A DNA stretch of 64,000 nt from contig OV121091.1 of the NCBI GenBank assembly GCA_921293015.1, forward strand, positions 15,720,701 through 15,784,700, read 5' to 3'. Each line of letters starts with the position of its first letter. Within the stretch, counting starts at the first letter, position 1. Source of the DNA: Phorcus lineatus (taxonomy: Eukaryota > Mollusca > Gastropoda > Trochida > Trochidae). Below, piece by piece: positions 22,801 to 36,145 of the stretch. Below the pieces are notes generated by a model. It saw nothing but the letters and a program-made list of their open reading frames with translations, did not search any database and was not told the DNA's origin. The position numbers and the translations under genes are program-made.

Positions 22801-24160
22801 ACAGATTATTCCAAGTAAACAATCAGATAAAAAGCAATATATTTAAGATATAAAAAAGTGTAAAAGAGTAAAAATAATTCCCTCACAAAATATTTACTGA
22901 AACCCTATTCCTGATCGTAAATCCATTTTCTAATGAATAAATGTGAACAAATGAACTATTTGAGAAAAACATGCAAATGTGCCGTGCATGATTATTGAAT
23001 ATAAATAGTATATTAACATGATTGTCAACAATATTTTGTCTGAATATAACAGCTAACATAACATAAACATTAGTAATGTCTATTAGCATTAAATGAAAAT
23101 AAAACCAGTCATTAATCAAACAGAGGTTTAATGGATAAAAAGGCAGAGGACCCCACGTGGTTCTGTTTCATAAATGAGGCGTCATTTTTATTTTTGTATG
23201 ATTAGGGTCTTTAAAAGATATATTTGGTTGAAAGGACATGTTTTCCAATCAAGTAAAGTACATTTTGAAAGCTATTGTTGACATATTAGATTTCTATATG
23301 AGTGAATATTTCTATGCATTACTCAATGTAACTCTCTTTATTGATATTATTTTCGTCATAAAAATAAAAAATCAAATAAAAATCTCGAGTTCTATTATAT
23401 CAACAATTGAATCATCAGAAGTTTCCTCATTACTAATATCTGCTTGTTTTGGTTCCATCCAAAGATTTGTACATTTATTATCATAAAAAAGTGACTATTT
23501 CAACAGATAGAGGACAATTCTTGTTTTCTACTGTTTATATCTACACGCTGTTAACGTACAAAATGAAAATCTTACTTTATGTAATCATTTCATTACGATT
23601 AAATGTCATAAAGGAGACAACACTTTAATCATTCGTACATTCACACTCACAATGAATTAAAGGTAAAAGACTTATATTTTGAACAAAGTAACAACTTGTG
23701 AAAGGTAACGTTATTTGAGAAGTCAAGAAATGCTTTTTTAGTACAATATTGAGTTAAATATTTTTAGATATTGCATTTAAAAGTCGTTCAATAACACCAC
23801 TGCGTTTTACAAATATGTTCCTTAACTGATAACCATTATGCTTAAAGAAACAAAATTCGTGAATAAAAAGTTACATACGCATTGGGTTATGGGGGTGCGG
23901 AAACAATTATTGTAAATCTGTCAAACCTGAGCAATTGAAGAAATGATTAGAATTAGGATTATTTTGAGATCGTTCTAATCACAAGTCTATTTGCTTGCCA
24001 TAGTCCATATCAAATCGAAAACATATAATATTACTGTGTGTTTTGTTTTATCAGATCATGTATGTACAATGATTGTGTAATTCGCGTTTGTCAAAAGACC
24101 TTTTAATGAAATATACTATCTGAACTCAAATAATATCTGTTACTGTTTACGAATATTAAG

Positions 24161-24579
24161 GTGATAAGAACAAATTACCTTAGTTTATGTTCAAAAACTT
24201 AAAATGATAAAACTGAAATAGGTTTAATCTGAGTTTCTGGTTAACATGACCCAAAGTTTAGCTCTTTGGTGCTAAGAGTGTGGAAAGTCTTACTACTGCT
24301 TGATAAGACTTTCTAATCAGTCATAAGATGTTTTTCGGTTATAAATTTGAGGATATTCTATCTATACATACATATTATCATTTATGGTTAGTAAATGATT
24401 GCAAAAAACAAAATGGCGAGGCAGATAGAACGTTATTTTAACATAATTCCTATTATTTTGGAAAAGCACTACGCGGAAAACTACGAGCAGCCATAAAAGA
24501 TGTGGCAAGGTTAATTCAAGAAGTATTTCAAAAAGATATTCATTTAATTTTCCCAGTGCATTGGGTTTCCTGTGATTCT
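24161..24579. other. AT-rich spacer
   Basis: Nothing recognised. Confidence 0.4.
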
Positions 24580-25165
24580 GCATCATCATCATCATCATCC
24601 AAATACTTGTATAGCGCCAATATCCATAATATGCTCAAAGGCGCTTGAGCTCTAAGATGTTGCTGACAGGAAATGTTCAAAGGCTTTAGAGAAGAGACAA
24701 TTTTTTAAATCAGATTTGAAAGTACTTAGATCTTGAATTGTTCTGATGTGATATGGAAGATTGTTCCAGAGATTAGGTCCAGCAGTTTCGATGGATCTAT
24801 CACCATAAGTTTTAGTCTTAGTCACTGGAGTTACCAACAGACACTGGTCGCTAGATCGGAGGGAACGTGCAGGAGCATAGGACTGGAACAAATCACTGAG
24901 GTACTTTGGAGCTAAACCATGGATGCTTTTGAAGACAAGGAGCAGAGTTTTATACTGTATCCGGTATTGTATAGGAAGCCAGTGGAGTTCAAATAGAGTG
25001 GGTGTGATGTGGTCAGATTTACTGGACTGAGAGATCACTCTTGCTGCAGTATTCTGCACTTTCTGGAGCTTCTGTATCTGATTGTTCGGGACACCCATCA
25101 GAAGTGCATTGCAATAATCCAGACGAGATGTTACAAAAGCATGAATGCATGTATGAAACATTTTG
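24580..25165 (-). mobile_element. 5'-truncated CR1/L2-like LINE
   Basis: On the minus strand it runs from about 25165 through an open reading frame to a short 3' UTR (GGATATTGGCGCTATACAAG) and ends in a (GAT)n tail at 24580-24599. A tail of short tandem repeats is usual in CR1/L2-type LINEs. The 5' part, with endonuclease and most of the reverse transcriptase, is missing. Confidence 0.85.
24652..25161 (-). CDS. C-terminal reverse-transcriptase fragment of a LINE (169 codons, uninterrupted)
   Basis: Contains HAFVTSRLDYCNALL near residues 8-22, QKLQKVQNTAARV, LHWLPIQYRIQYKTLLLVFK, HGLAPKYLSDL, and GPNLWNNLPYHIR followed by FKSDLKNCLF. This is the conserved thumb/C-terminal part of jockey/CR1-type LINE proteins, downstream of the catalytic palm. 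There are no internal stops, so the insertion is fairly young. The ATG is internal to the original protein, so this is not a host gene. No catalytic Asp residues are present. Confidence 0.88.
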   Translation of the reverse strand: MFHTCIHAFVTSRLDYCNALLMGVPNNQIQKLQKVQNTAARVISQSSKSDHITPTLFELHWLPIQYRIQYKTLLLVFKSIHGLAPKYLSDLFQSYAPARSLRSSDQCLLVTPVTKTKTYGDRSIETAGPNLWNNLPYHIRTIQDLSTFKSDLKNCLFSKAFEHFLSATS

Positions 25166-25720
25166 TTTCATTAAATTAGGGTCGCTGGAATAAAACTAAC
25201 ATTGGCACTTTTTTTGCACCAAAGATTCTTTCATTTATCGCTGCCGTTGGAGTTTTTGACAAAACCCGATTTAAAGAAGTAAAATATTATCAGGAAAACG
25301 TTTTCCTTATCAATTTATTAAGTCATTTTTCACTGATTCGATTACTCTTGACCACGACAGGATCTTTAGATCTCATGCAAATAAAAAATGCAGAAAATTG
25401 TAAATCTTTTTTCAATCATTGCGAATGTGCCATGGTCTAAATTAATAGCAATATACGGTTTGGACAAAAATGTTTAATGATTATAGAATCATGAATTCAT
25501 TCATTTGATTTCACATCAACATTTTATACCTAAACAAAATAACTTTATATCAACATGATTAACCTTTATTACTGCCAAACAAAAGTTTCTATAATGTAAA
25601 TTAGGATAGGCATTTCATGGATGTACATTCTAACATTTGAAATCATTTAATTTGTTGTTGATTGGTTTTAGACAAAATTTAACTTGAGTAAACAAAGTTC
25701 TATCTTAAAATAACATTTTA
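25166..25720. other. AT-rich spacer
   Basis: Nothing recognised between the LINE fragment and the following DNA transposon. Confidence 0.4.
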
Positions 25721-25725
25721 TTTAA

Positions 25726-26191
25726 AAAGCCACTCCGCGAGTCGATTGGAGTCACACACACAAAATTCTATCAATGGTGTTATTTGATCGAGCAGTATCC
25801 ACTGTTCTTCAAAAATATCATTTTATAGCTTACTAGCTCAATATGGCGACAATATGAGAATATCAAGCCGCGATTGTGATCGAAAACCGGACAGCAGCCC
25901 GCGTCAATTGGTCAAACGTAATTTAGGAAAGTTATCTAAGGTAGCAAGATGGATACTTAAGAGTTAATCAGTGTTTGATAGGTACTTTAACCAGTTTTCA
26001 AAGGAATTTAAGGTTTTATTTCGGCTTCTTAGAAATTATATGACTGTTTTAGGATTTTCTTTGAAAACGGGTATTCAGCATATATTTTTGGGGTTGAAAA
26101 TGTCAAAAAATGTAAGTTTTTATCATCATTTGTGGCATTTAGATTCTTATCAAAGCTAAACAATATGTAGTGAAAATCGCGGAGTGGCTCT
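25726..26191 (+). mobile_element. TTAA-type DNA transposon, complete copy C
   Basis: The ends AAAGCCACTCCGCGA (25726-25740) and TCGCGGAGTGGCTCT (26177-26191) are inverted repeats with one mismatch. TTAA lies on both sides (25722-25725 and 26192-26195). The length is 466 bases, with only short open frames inside. Copies A and B share its 3' part and the TTAA. TTAA sites point to piggyBac or Kolobok. Confidence 0.85.
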
Positions 26192-26199
26192 TTAAAGAA

Positions 26200-29100
26200 T
26201 ATTAGCATTTAAGGGAAACATAACATTTTAAGTTTATACAACAATCTTTGTGCAATTATTTGAATAGTAATTATCAGTGTTTACAATAGTCACCTTCAAT
26301 TGAACAAAACATATACAGTAGATATCTCTATTCTAAGTTTCAGAAATGATTAGGAAACTATATGTTGCCGTAGCAACATATCAAAACCGATTGGCACACA
26401 AATCAAATGCATGGAAACCTTTCAAGTTTACACAGCATGAGGTCTTCTAGTTTAGTTGATGCCATAAAAATAAGTTCATGTTATGACACTCAGATTTTCC
26501 ATATGCGTATAAAACTATTATCCTTTGCATTTGTATCGGTTATTATAACTATCTGAAACTTTATGCTGTTGGGTTGTAACACGACAGGTCAAAAGAAATA
26601 CAGCCTACACGTATCTGTCATATGGAATGATAAACAGTGCAAAGGTGTAAATCAATTTGTACCTGACAAAAACATGTGTTTATTTTCATATCATAGCTTA
26701 ACAAGAACAAAAAGTCTTCCATCTCACTTGATAATATTGTCAATGTTTACATGTACTAGAAGCTGTTTAATGGGTCATAGCTCCCTGGAAGGGGGGGGGG
26801 AGGAGAGAGGGGAAAAGTGGCCACCATGCTATGATTTGTACGGGTAATAGCTAATTTTAAGTATGAAATATTGCCAGGTATTGTTAATTCTCTGCTTGTA
26901 TCGAAAAGTGTTAGCCACGCTAAACTGAAATCCATGATCATCAAATCCCAGCAGATATGATCCACAAAAGCCATATCTGGTATTGTGTATTTAGTCTGCA
27001 ACCATGAGACATAAGTGACTAGTCGTAGGAGCTGCAATTAGTGACTACTCGTGACTTTGAGGAGTTCGAATAAAGATATTTGATTAAAAATATTGCCACG
27101 CCTTACATTTAGTTTAGTATCTGTAAATCTACTCCTGTCCGTTTTATCCGAGATTTTATAAGTATGAACATATAAAGAAAACACATGCTTTGTTATCAAT
27201 TTGTAAATTGGTATTTCATATCATATACTTACACATGATAAGATATATATTCATATATGAAGATATTGTGAATATTTGTAACCAGAATGGATATTGCCAA
27301 CCTTCTGATACCATCCATAATTCGTATTAATTGTTCTACCTGATGTGTTTCTATTAAAACATAAAGACGAGGATTGCAATACCACAATATAATGTCTATG
27401 TTTGCTGTACAATTGATACATCAATCAGAATATTTGTATGTTAAAAATAGAGATATCAGCCAAACATAAAATGGAACAAATGACTGCCAATATGTAAAAC
27501 CACATGGGTGTTGACTAGAAGGTCTATTCATGACTGTAATTAGAATGCAGACGTGCCATAGTTCCATTGACCCATGATAAATGGGCACTATCAAGGGATT
27601 AATTATCTACCAATGTTCAAAGGTCGTACATTAGTCCTTACGAATAGAGCCTTTGCAATATGAGAATTTCGTAAAGACATTATATACGAAAACATAGCAT
27701 CATAAAATTCATATAGAATTCACTTTTGTGATCTCCGTTGTTCCTTGTTGCGATGATATGACTCACTTGAGAATAGTATGATTGGTCATTTTATTAAACG
27801 AAAACTATTATTTTTGAGAAAACTAAATTTGAAAACCATGGAGGAAATCGAAAATCGTGATTGCGTTTGTCACATTATGTCAAACAGAAAAATGCACCTT
27901 TTTATTTGATAACCGAAACAATAATTAAAATTAAAACATAACTGCAATCAGTAATGTTGAGATAAATGTGCTCCCTATATGATCATTAAATGTTCCAATA
28001 ATTATGTTTCGTAATAATAATAACGTTAGAAACCCTTGTGATGTAAATACTTTTAAGGATTTTGGTCATTTTTTCAGTGGTAACAATCACACTTTCATGC
28101 TCCCCTTTTGTAACAATTGGCCAGCAACGAAGCGGGTAAGGGAAAGAACAAACAAGGAGGATGTTACATGTACTGTTTTGGGAATTATTATTTTCATAAC
28201 AAATACATGTCCTTTGTTAAAATGAATTTTAGTTTAAGTCAAGAACTTTAATGATTAGTGACCTGATTAAGTATATTTGAAATCTGTTCACTCATTGTTC
28301 ACTTTCCTCATTGAAAAGAAGATTACAGAAATGCTTCCCGATCGTATAAATTTTTTATTTTAAAAATAGATGACTATGTAATATGAAGTGTAAATTGGTC
28401 AAACATCAATTGAAAATGTTCAGCTTGTATACAAGAGTAATTTTCATGCTATACATAAATCTGTTTAATCTTTCTGACAACTCAATGAAGGATGGTAGTA
28501 ACATTAGTAGCAATAAGTTCATACAGAGGTAAATGGGAAAGTTTATGTGGAAAGGCAGTATCTTAAAGTTGATAATTTTTAAATCAGAGTAGTTAGTCAA
28601 ACACTGTTACAAATAGCTCTAGGTAAGCTCTTTGCTTTTCTGACAACTCAATGGTTCGGTATTTGGTTAATGAGTTAATGACTTAAAATGTTAATAACAC
28701 AAAACGATAACATTAAAAGAGAGTTAGGAATTTAATCTGGAAAGCCATCTTGTGTTTTATCATAGAGTCATTCGAATCGATGTGACAAAAATGTTCAAAT
28801 AGTTCGCCAATGATTAATTCGGTCTGCAGAATTTTATATAGTGTCAAAAGGATTATCGGCGATTCAGTCAGATTTGTTGATATTCTGAAAATAACGCATT
28901 GTAGTGAAATTTAATTCAAAATCTTCTTTCAAGGCAAACATAACTCATAACACATAGTATGTGTCTATACATGTAAATGTATATGTAAATACCTTTTTTG
29001 GGTAATGCATTATTAACGTTTGTTTTAACCTTTTTCATTTCATTTTGAAATTTGTACTCACATTAGTAAGCTACTATTGCATTTCATTAAACACCAACGT

Positions 29101-31560
29101 CATGAAAGACAGATATACCCACCTACGAAAGAAGAGTTATTGACGGGATTCGAACCCTGAGATTATTGATCTTGAAGACAATTGTGCAAATGTGGCCTCG
29201 TGCATAACATGTGATATAAGAAACACATGATTAGCTCATCTTTCTATTAAAAATTAGTATTCAAACCTTTGAAAGTTTTGGACCCAACAGATCATTCATT
29301 GGTTAGGTTTTGTTTTTTGTTTTGGTCAGGACATGGCATACCATTTTTCATAAACACTTATCATATCTGTTTGACACTGATATTCACGTGTCACCGACCG
29401 ATAACATAAACTTTTTAAAAGAAGAAAATAAGGAATGTCATACAATCTTAAGTCAATGTTTTTTTTTTTCTCACACGACATTTTCCTGATAGCAGAAATT
29501 TGATATATTTCTAATCTCATACCAGATGAACTTTTTGGGGGATTAGATCTTTAATATTTATTAGAACTGACAGTTCGACACAGACGTTTTATGAATGAAA
29601 GACATACAGATGTATTTGTATGATGACCCAAACATTTCGTTGATAAATATGATAGACCTATCATTAAACGTGTCAAAGGAGAGAGAAGTTGAAAAGTGAT
29701 AACAGGGATTACTCGTTAATGCAGTGTAACTATATTACATATATATATTATATCCAAAATAAACAATCAATGATACGGAAACAAACTTGGTTAATAATCT
29801 CTATTTATCAGGGAAAACATCTTCAAGATATCATGGCCACCGAAACAAAAAGTCGTAAACTTAAAAGTACATTTGCACGTATTTCAAATGATTTTCTTTT
29901 CAAATTTACTCCATTGAATAGACGTTTATGCTAAATATGTTATCTTTTTAAGGTAAAAGATGATATTAGTAAACCCGATTATCCGTTATCATTCGAGTTT
30001 AGTTCCCCATGAAACGTGCTACAGTGCCTTTAAACGTTTCAGATTCTTTTATTATGTAAAGCGAGAGGTAGTTATTTGTGAGGTGATGCAAAGAATATAT
30101 TTCATGTGTCATTAAGTTGTCAAACCACTATATTCTCGTCATCAATAACTGTTAAAAACATTCACTATTTCATCAAGCATTACTTTCAAAGTTTGAATAA
30201 AATATACATTTAGAATTTAGAAAACATTATATTTTCTCAATGGAAAAATTTCAAAAGCATTTTTATCACTATTCAAGTTCATTTTGACATGCAGCATAAT
30301 TCATCTTCATGCAAAGAGCAAATAGCTTAAATGTATCAAATCGCTGCTCCTGACCAATGTTAAACTCACAAAACTTTTTGAATAATTATTATCTTTTTTA
30401 GGAAAAACAGGAATAAGTAAACAAGAGCTTTATGGTAACAATTATGATATTGGCATCATGCAACATGGATAACGTTTATAAGACAAGTAGTTTGTGAAAA
30501 GAAGTGCATCATAGACTTTGACGAACTGTTAAAATTAAACAGGGATGAGGGTTGATGTACGTCGATCTTCTAGCTATGAGGTACCTCCGAAAGGAACATA
30601 ACATTCATATTTAGAACAGGACATACAAGAAATCTACATATAAATTTATATCATCAATTTGAATATTTACCCAAACCTTAGTCCTGTTTATATATAAATT
30701 TTCCAATGAATAAATGTGAAGAAATGAACTACTTAAGATAAACATATGCATGCACATATGTCGTGAATGCTTGATGAATATAAAAATAGCATCGACGCTG
30801 TTAAAAAACAATAGTTTGTCTGAATACAACAGCTTCAGAGCACAAACATTAGAAGTTTCCTTCATCAATGATATAAAATGAAAACTTCAGTCATTAATAA
30901 AACAACGTTCAACATCTGGATAAATAACATAACATAATGGATAAATGCAAACGTCATCGGGTTTCTCTGATCAGTAATGGCGTGTTAACTTCACTGAATA
31001 TGACCCTTCGAAGATGCCTATCAGATTAATAAATTGAATAAATCAAAGTAATTTAACTAAGTTAGTAAAATGATAATGAAAGTTATTGTTGACATATTGA
31101 CGTTAGATATACTCTTATATGGGATCCTTTTTAATTACTGGAAAATATTTGTTTGGTTTTATCTATAGATTACTATTTTCAGATCGTTCTAAACACAAAG
31201 CCCATTTACTGACCATAGTCTCTATCAAAACGAAAACATATTAAAACTGTGTGTTTTGTGTTATTAAATACCAAGTAACCTCCTAACGAGCAAGGATCTC
31301 TGCTCTGCTCAATCTAGTTTTATGGCACCCTAGATGATATTTCTCAATTAAGTGTTCTTGCCAAGTAAGTAACTTCACATTTAGTAAGCCATTAAATATT
31401 CAAACTTTTGTAACATCTACAGTGATTGTGTAATTGCTTTATCCATTAAGCTCTCTACGTTCTTTATCCATTAAGCCCTATATTTTTTAATAATATGTTA
31501 TGTTACTGTTAACGTAAAATAAACTGATTATATCCTTTAATTTGAAAATAATAAACCTGA
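26200..31560 (+). repeat. Diverged segmental duplication, copy 2
   Basis: Matches 13990-24160 in order (anchors listed there). It begins right after the TTAA-type element at 26191. It is shorter because it lacks the 17.8-21.4 kb insert of copy 1. There are no recognisable exons. It includes a run of ten Gs at about 26790 and several AT-rich open frames without domains (for example 26563-26847 and 29689-29934). Confidence 0.78.
29125..29215 (-). repeat. tRNA-like SINE relic
   Basis: On the minus strand GGGTTCGAATCCCGTCAAT is a perfect B box with flanking T-stem-like sequence. Upstream, an A box is only weakly readable. No intact cloverleaf forms. Most likely a decayed tRNA-derived SINE or tRNA pseudogene. 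Confidence 0.4.
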
Positions 31561-33752
31561 AGTTGAGCCTCATAGATATAGACGACATATCTTCAAACGA
31601 CAAGATGGAAATAGATGAAGCAACATCCTGAGATAACTATGAAAATGTGAGAATTTCGAGTAACAGACTTGAACAATCTCATGGATAAAATACCAATTAT
31701 GAGACGCTAGAATATCAAATTAGCTGTTGGTATTTATCTATTTCACATGATTACATGTTATCTTTGTCTGAAAAAGATTTCGGTGTATCAAGTTCTTGAT
31801 AACTTTAAGTCGTTAGAGATTTTGTATAGCAGTTAAGATTGTGACATTCAAATATCTAGTTTTTGCTTATTTTCTTTTATTTGAAAAAGCCCCGTAATCA
31901 TTAGGTTATGCAAAAAAGTAACTTTTCATAAAAATGTTTCTGAAAAGTTAAGAAAGAAACAATAAAGCGTGTTAAACATTCATGCAAACTTGTATAATTG
32001 CTCCATTAACTCCATTAACATATTCATATTTATAGGCAAACTTACATGAAGTGTCAAAACTTTCTAATTGAATGTTACGAGAACGTTTTTCATGAGTGAC
32101 TTGAAATTCATTTTATAAGAATGTTTTCTTTTGAAATAAAGGATTCAAATCTTTTACTGTCGAATCGTTATAAATTATTTCGAGTATTTTCTTTCGAGTA
32201 ATGTTTTTGATAGAAAATTTACAAATGCAGAGTTGTAATTAAAATAAAGAATATTTTCTGATTGAATTATTTGTTGAGAACATTTTGGATAAAAATTTTA
32301 ATTTGCAAATCCCTTTGCAATAATGTTTCAAACATAGCATACTGCCTGCACAATTAATTGCAAACATAGATATAAAAAATGATAAAAATGCACATCAAAT
32401 GACCACAAGATTAATAAATAAACGTTCGGCCTTTTTGTGGCTATGAAAAATTTGAATTTTTACAATGGCCTCTGTGCAGCATATGTGTGTCTATACAAAA
32501 CACTAAATATAACATTATTGTGGTTTTAAAGAGAAATGCCTATTGTGTCAATACCGTTCAGGACAGTCCCTATTTCACCTAAAATAACTGTTGTTAATAA
32601 GTGTACTTTGAAAACACCCTCTTTTTACAGAAGATGGTATTTCGAATCTTAATTTTCCTTTTTACAATCTATATAATAGCTCATTAGGTGTTAATGAGAC
32701 TAATTGCATCACACGTTTAGGTGAATACCAAAGGAAATACGTGACTTATGTTTGACAAGAGATTTGATTATGTTTGATTTCACAAAGACAAATTAAAAAG
32801 GAACTTCTTTATCTGAACCTTTTGGCACTTCTAGCAGCAGCTAAAACATAATGTGAGGTTAGATTGTCTAAATATTAGTTAAGGTTGAGTTGTTAAAGCG
32901 TATTCCTGCTAGGATAATGATGAACATATTTTCGAAAGAATTTATTGTTGTGCTTTTAGTGTAGAATGACCATAAAGGTAAATGCAGGCTGTCCAATTTT
33001 ATCCTTCGAACAAATACCAAATACACTCATAGCATTCCAACCCAATATGTTCGTAATTCTATGTTGATAAATGTACAGTGCTATATCCTCGTTCATTTTC
33101 TCTGTGTTATGGAATACACACTTTAGTCTTCAAAAACATTATTATATGGACATCATTGGTTTCTACACGTTCCGTAACTAATCAATTAATAGACTTTGGA
33201 AAAATCTTCTTACAATTAAGTAAAAGTATCATCGAGATTGAATTGAAGTTATAATCTATCAAATTAATTGGGAAAAATATGTCAAACATGTCTGTTGTAG
33301 TAAATAAAATCTTTAGGTGGAAGAACACGCAACACTTTTTTTCACACACTCATAATGTAAGCCTCTCACATTTAGCTTAGAGTAGACATGCTTCTGTCTC
33401 AGACTTCTATATGTGATTGTATGCCAGATACTTCATACAGAGATTCCTCAGAGACAATACACGACTAACGTTTGAGAGTACCATTGTATTGTTCTAAGAT
33501 CATACAAAATTCAATCTGATAAAATCAAATATTTGAAATCATCAAGTTTCTTTGTTCCAGAAATGGTTAATTAACTATTGGAATATGTATATAGAGAGAG
33601 GGGACAGTCTCTCTCAACATTTATGAGCCTTATTTGATGACAGCAAGTTTACACCACCTTCTTGGTAATTCTTTCTTCTGATAGCTAAATGTCAGGATGA
33701 GAATATATGATGAAAATTCTGAAAAGTTTGTAATTATCTTATCGAAATGGTA
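31561..33752. other. AT-rich intergenic DNA
   Basis: No gene, element ends or tandem repeats recognised. Confidence 0.5.
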
Positions 33753-33771
33753 TCACTTAGAAGGGCCATAT

Positions 33772-34072
33772 TGGTTGGGATAGCGCAGTGGTAATGCGTA
33801 CGGCTTCGGATCTTGAGGCCCGGTGTTCCAATCCCGCTTGGGTTTGTCTGCAGTAGAGAACTGTTCAACACGCAGTAAGGTGTGGGAGCAATGCTACACT
33901 GAATTTCACTGCATTACCATCCACTGTTCGCTACTTCCTGTCGATAGTCGCAGGTTATACCGCACTTCACCGCATAGCCACAATGGTGCTGCTGGCTTTC
34001 TACCGGCAACAATACTAGCAGAAGTGATGTAAGTGTAAGTACTCTTAAAGGCGTTAAACCGTCACCTAAACT
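33772..34072 (+). mobile_element. tRNA-derived SINE with target-site duplication
   Basis: The head resembles a tRNA: GGGATAGCGCAGTGGTAATGCG (A box region, quoted part 33778-33797) and GTGTTCCAATCCCG (B box). It is followed by a unique body and the 3' end AAGGCGTTAAACCGTC. Flanks CACTTAGAAGGG (33754-33765) and CACCTAGAAGGG (34073-34084) are a 12-base target duplication with one change. A 3' end of the GCGTTAAAC type is familiar from mollusc SINEs (my recollection, not checked). The 69-codon frame inside is not a gene. Confidence 0.82.
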
Positions 34073-34084
34073 CACCTAGAAGGG

Positions 34085-35810
34085 AATTTACAAGGAGACA
34101 TAATTGGCAGTTATATTTCTATAAGACATTTTCTTTCTTTTTATTGCAAAATATGATGATATGTTGTTTCATTTAAAATTCTAGAATAATTATGGTATGA
34201 GCAATATGTTGTCTTTTCATAAATCGTGCGATCAGTGTATTTCACAGCGAAGAGCTCAATCATTAGTGTACTCGAGTAGTTATGAGAGATTCTAACGGCA
34301 TATACAGTATTACCCGAGGCAAAGATATACCCTTGTGTATCTGATCTTCGTATGTGAAATATCCATCAGATCTCACATGTCACGACTCGTTGCCAATTAT
34401 TTTGTCAGATGCCATATGCTCTAAGTTACGTTTAGAGAACTCATTATCAACACATATACGTCTTTCAGGTATTATTTTTGCCGCTTGCCGAATAATTGTG
34501 TTGTTGACAATTGCTTTAGAGTAATTTCAAAATGCAATAATAAAATATTGATATGATCATAATTATCTAGATCTAGTCTTATCTAAGGACTTTCAAAAAG
34601 ACCTTAGTGAATACATTATCATGTAAGGGTAGTTTCATCACAGGGCAATGCCTCATTGAGAAATTAGTGCCTATGTTCACATGACCTTGTGTTGTCCAAT
34701 CAGAAGACGGCTACACTTTGTAAACTGCGGTTAAGATCTAGAGTGTATTGGAATGTTAACCGGTCAAATAAGTCCAATCAGAAAGGGGCATATCGCTATA
34801 TCAAAGTCTGAATTTATATGAGTATATAGTGAGCTTGAGTGGTTTTGTGACTATAGATTTGATAGACAAATAAATAAAACCTCATTTCCTATGTAAAGGT
34901 TTGTAACCTCTTTTTATTAAATGCTTCTCATTTTTCTTCTCGCTTTTGGATGAACTATTTACCGATTGATGCAGAACATTAATTCATTCACTAAAAGGCA
35001 TAAATCTTTTTAAAAAAAAGTCAAAATCGTCTCTTTTCCCGTTCCCATAAATTAGAATTATGATAAATTATTATGTGTTTGTGAGAAAATTATCAACAGG
35101 ATATCGTGATTCGGCAAATAAAGAAAAACTGTTAAAACAATGTTTCAAAAGTTTTAAAATGTGTATTCCTTCCTCTAAAGTGGCGTTTCGAAGCTTAAAT
35201 TACAGAAATTCCATTCGAAGTTTATTCATCATTCCTGTTAACTGAAGAAAGAAGTGCACCATTTTGCAAGTTTAAGAAACATATTATGTTTTGGAAGACA
35301 TTGTTTATTTTTTTATATAAAACTCGAAAATATTTAGGGAAAAATAAGATAAATGAAACTGTTGTTTTATCCTTCCAATTGCAATAGGACTTGATTATCT
35401 GAATTCGTTGGAAAAAGATAATAATTCATCTACAAATTTTGTTATCAAAATAATGACTTAACTCATTCCTCGTGAAGAATATTTTTTTACAAAGTATTCA
35501 ATGATTAGGTTTAATTAATTTGAAATCGAAATCTCAATTTACAATGTCGTATTGCTTTATGCCAAACTTACTATGAGTTCGCTCTGCCACTTTAAACGTG
35601 AAAAATAGCATGATAGGCAAATTTTCATAACAACGTTAAAATAAAGTCGAAGTGAAAGTGTTTACTTTGATTAATAAGAGCAAAAATCAAATATCTACAT
35701 AGCTAAATTTATACTTTAAAGTTAAAATCATGGAAAATCTTTTGGCAAATTAAAAGTAATCAAGGATAGAGACACTCCTAACCCTCGCTTTTGATCAAAT
35801 ACGAATCCAA
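34085..35810. other. AT-rich intergenic DNA
   Basis: Nothing recognised. Confidence 0.5.
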
Positions 35811-35812
35811 AA

Positions 35813-36145
35813 GGGAAACCGACTGGATACCGAGTCAATTAAGTTTCTTTTGGTTTCCACGGATATAATAACATCAGAGATTCCAAAATGGAATCCAACT
35901 GGATACCCAGTTATTTAGTTTCCACTTGGTTCCGTGTACGGATATACATAATATCAGAGATTAAAAAATGGAAACCAACTGGATAACCAGTCATTAAGTT
36001 TCCACTTGGTTTCCTGATACGGAAATACATAGATCAGAGAATCCAACTGGATACGAAGTCACTTAGTTTCAGTGAATGGATACCAGCTGGATACCCAATT
36101 TACACACTTTCCTGTTGGTTTCTAGAATGCTGGAAACCAAGTAAT
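35813..36145 (+). repeat. Degenerate minisatellite with internal dyads
   Basis: Five units start around CAACTGGATACC (35821, 35897, 35977, 36045, 36085), with spacing of 76, 80, 68 and 40 bases. Most units hold GGAAACCAA and later TTGGTTTCC, so each could fold on itself. No coding frame runs through. Confidence 0.85.

Larger units (their letters stand above)
13990..24160 (+). repeat. Diverged segmental duplication, copy 1
   Basis: Anchors in the same order and orientation match copy 2 (26200-31560): 14000/26250, 14160/26408, 15500/27490, 16110/27970, 17280/28990, 17620/29567, 17735/29690, 21450/30026, 21530/30120, 22020/30310, 22900/30670, 23970/31180 and 24130/31490. Copy 1 holds about 3.6 kb (17.8-21.4 kb) that copy 2 lacks; that segment includes the simple repeats, the hammerhead-like core and the Mutator-type element. 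No host gene is recognisable in either copy. Confidence 0.8.

Noticed and set aside
24733-24915. Plus-strand open frame
   Set aside because: Antisense of the LINE reverse-transcriptase fragment.
33772-33850. Possible functional tRNA gene
   Set aside because: Acceptor stem does not pair and the sequence continues into a SINE body with target duplication.
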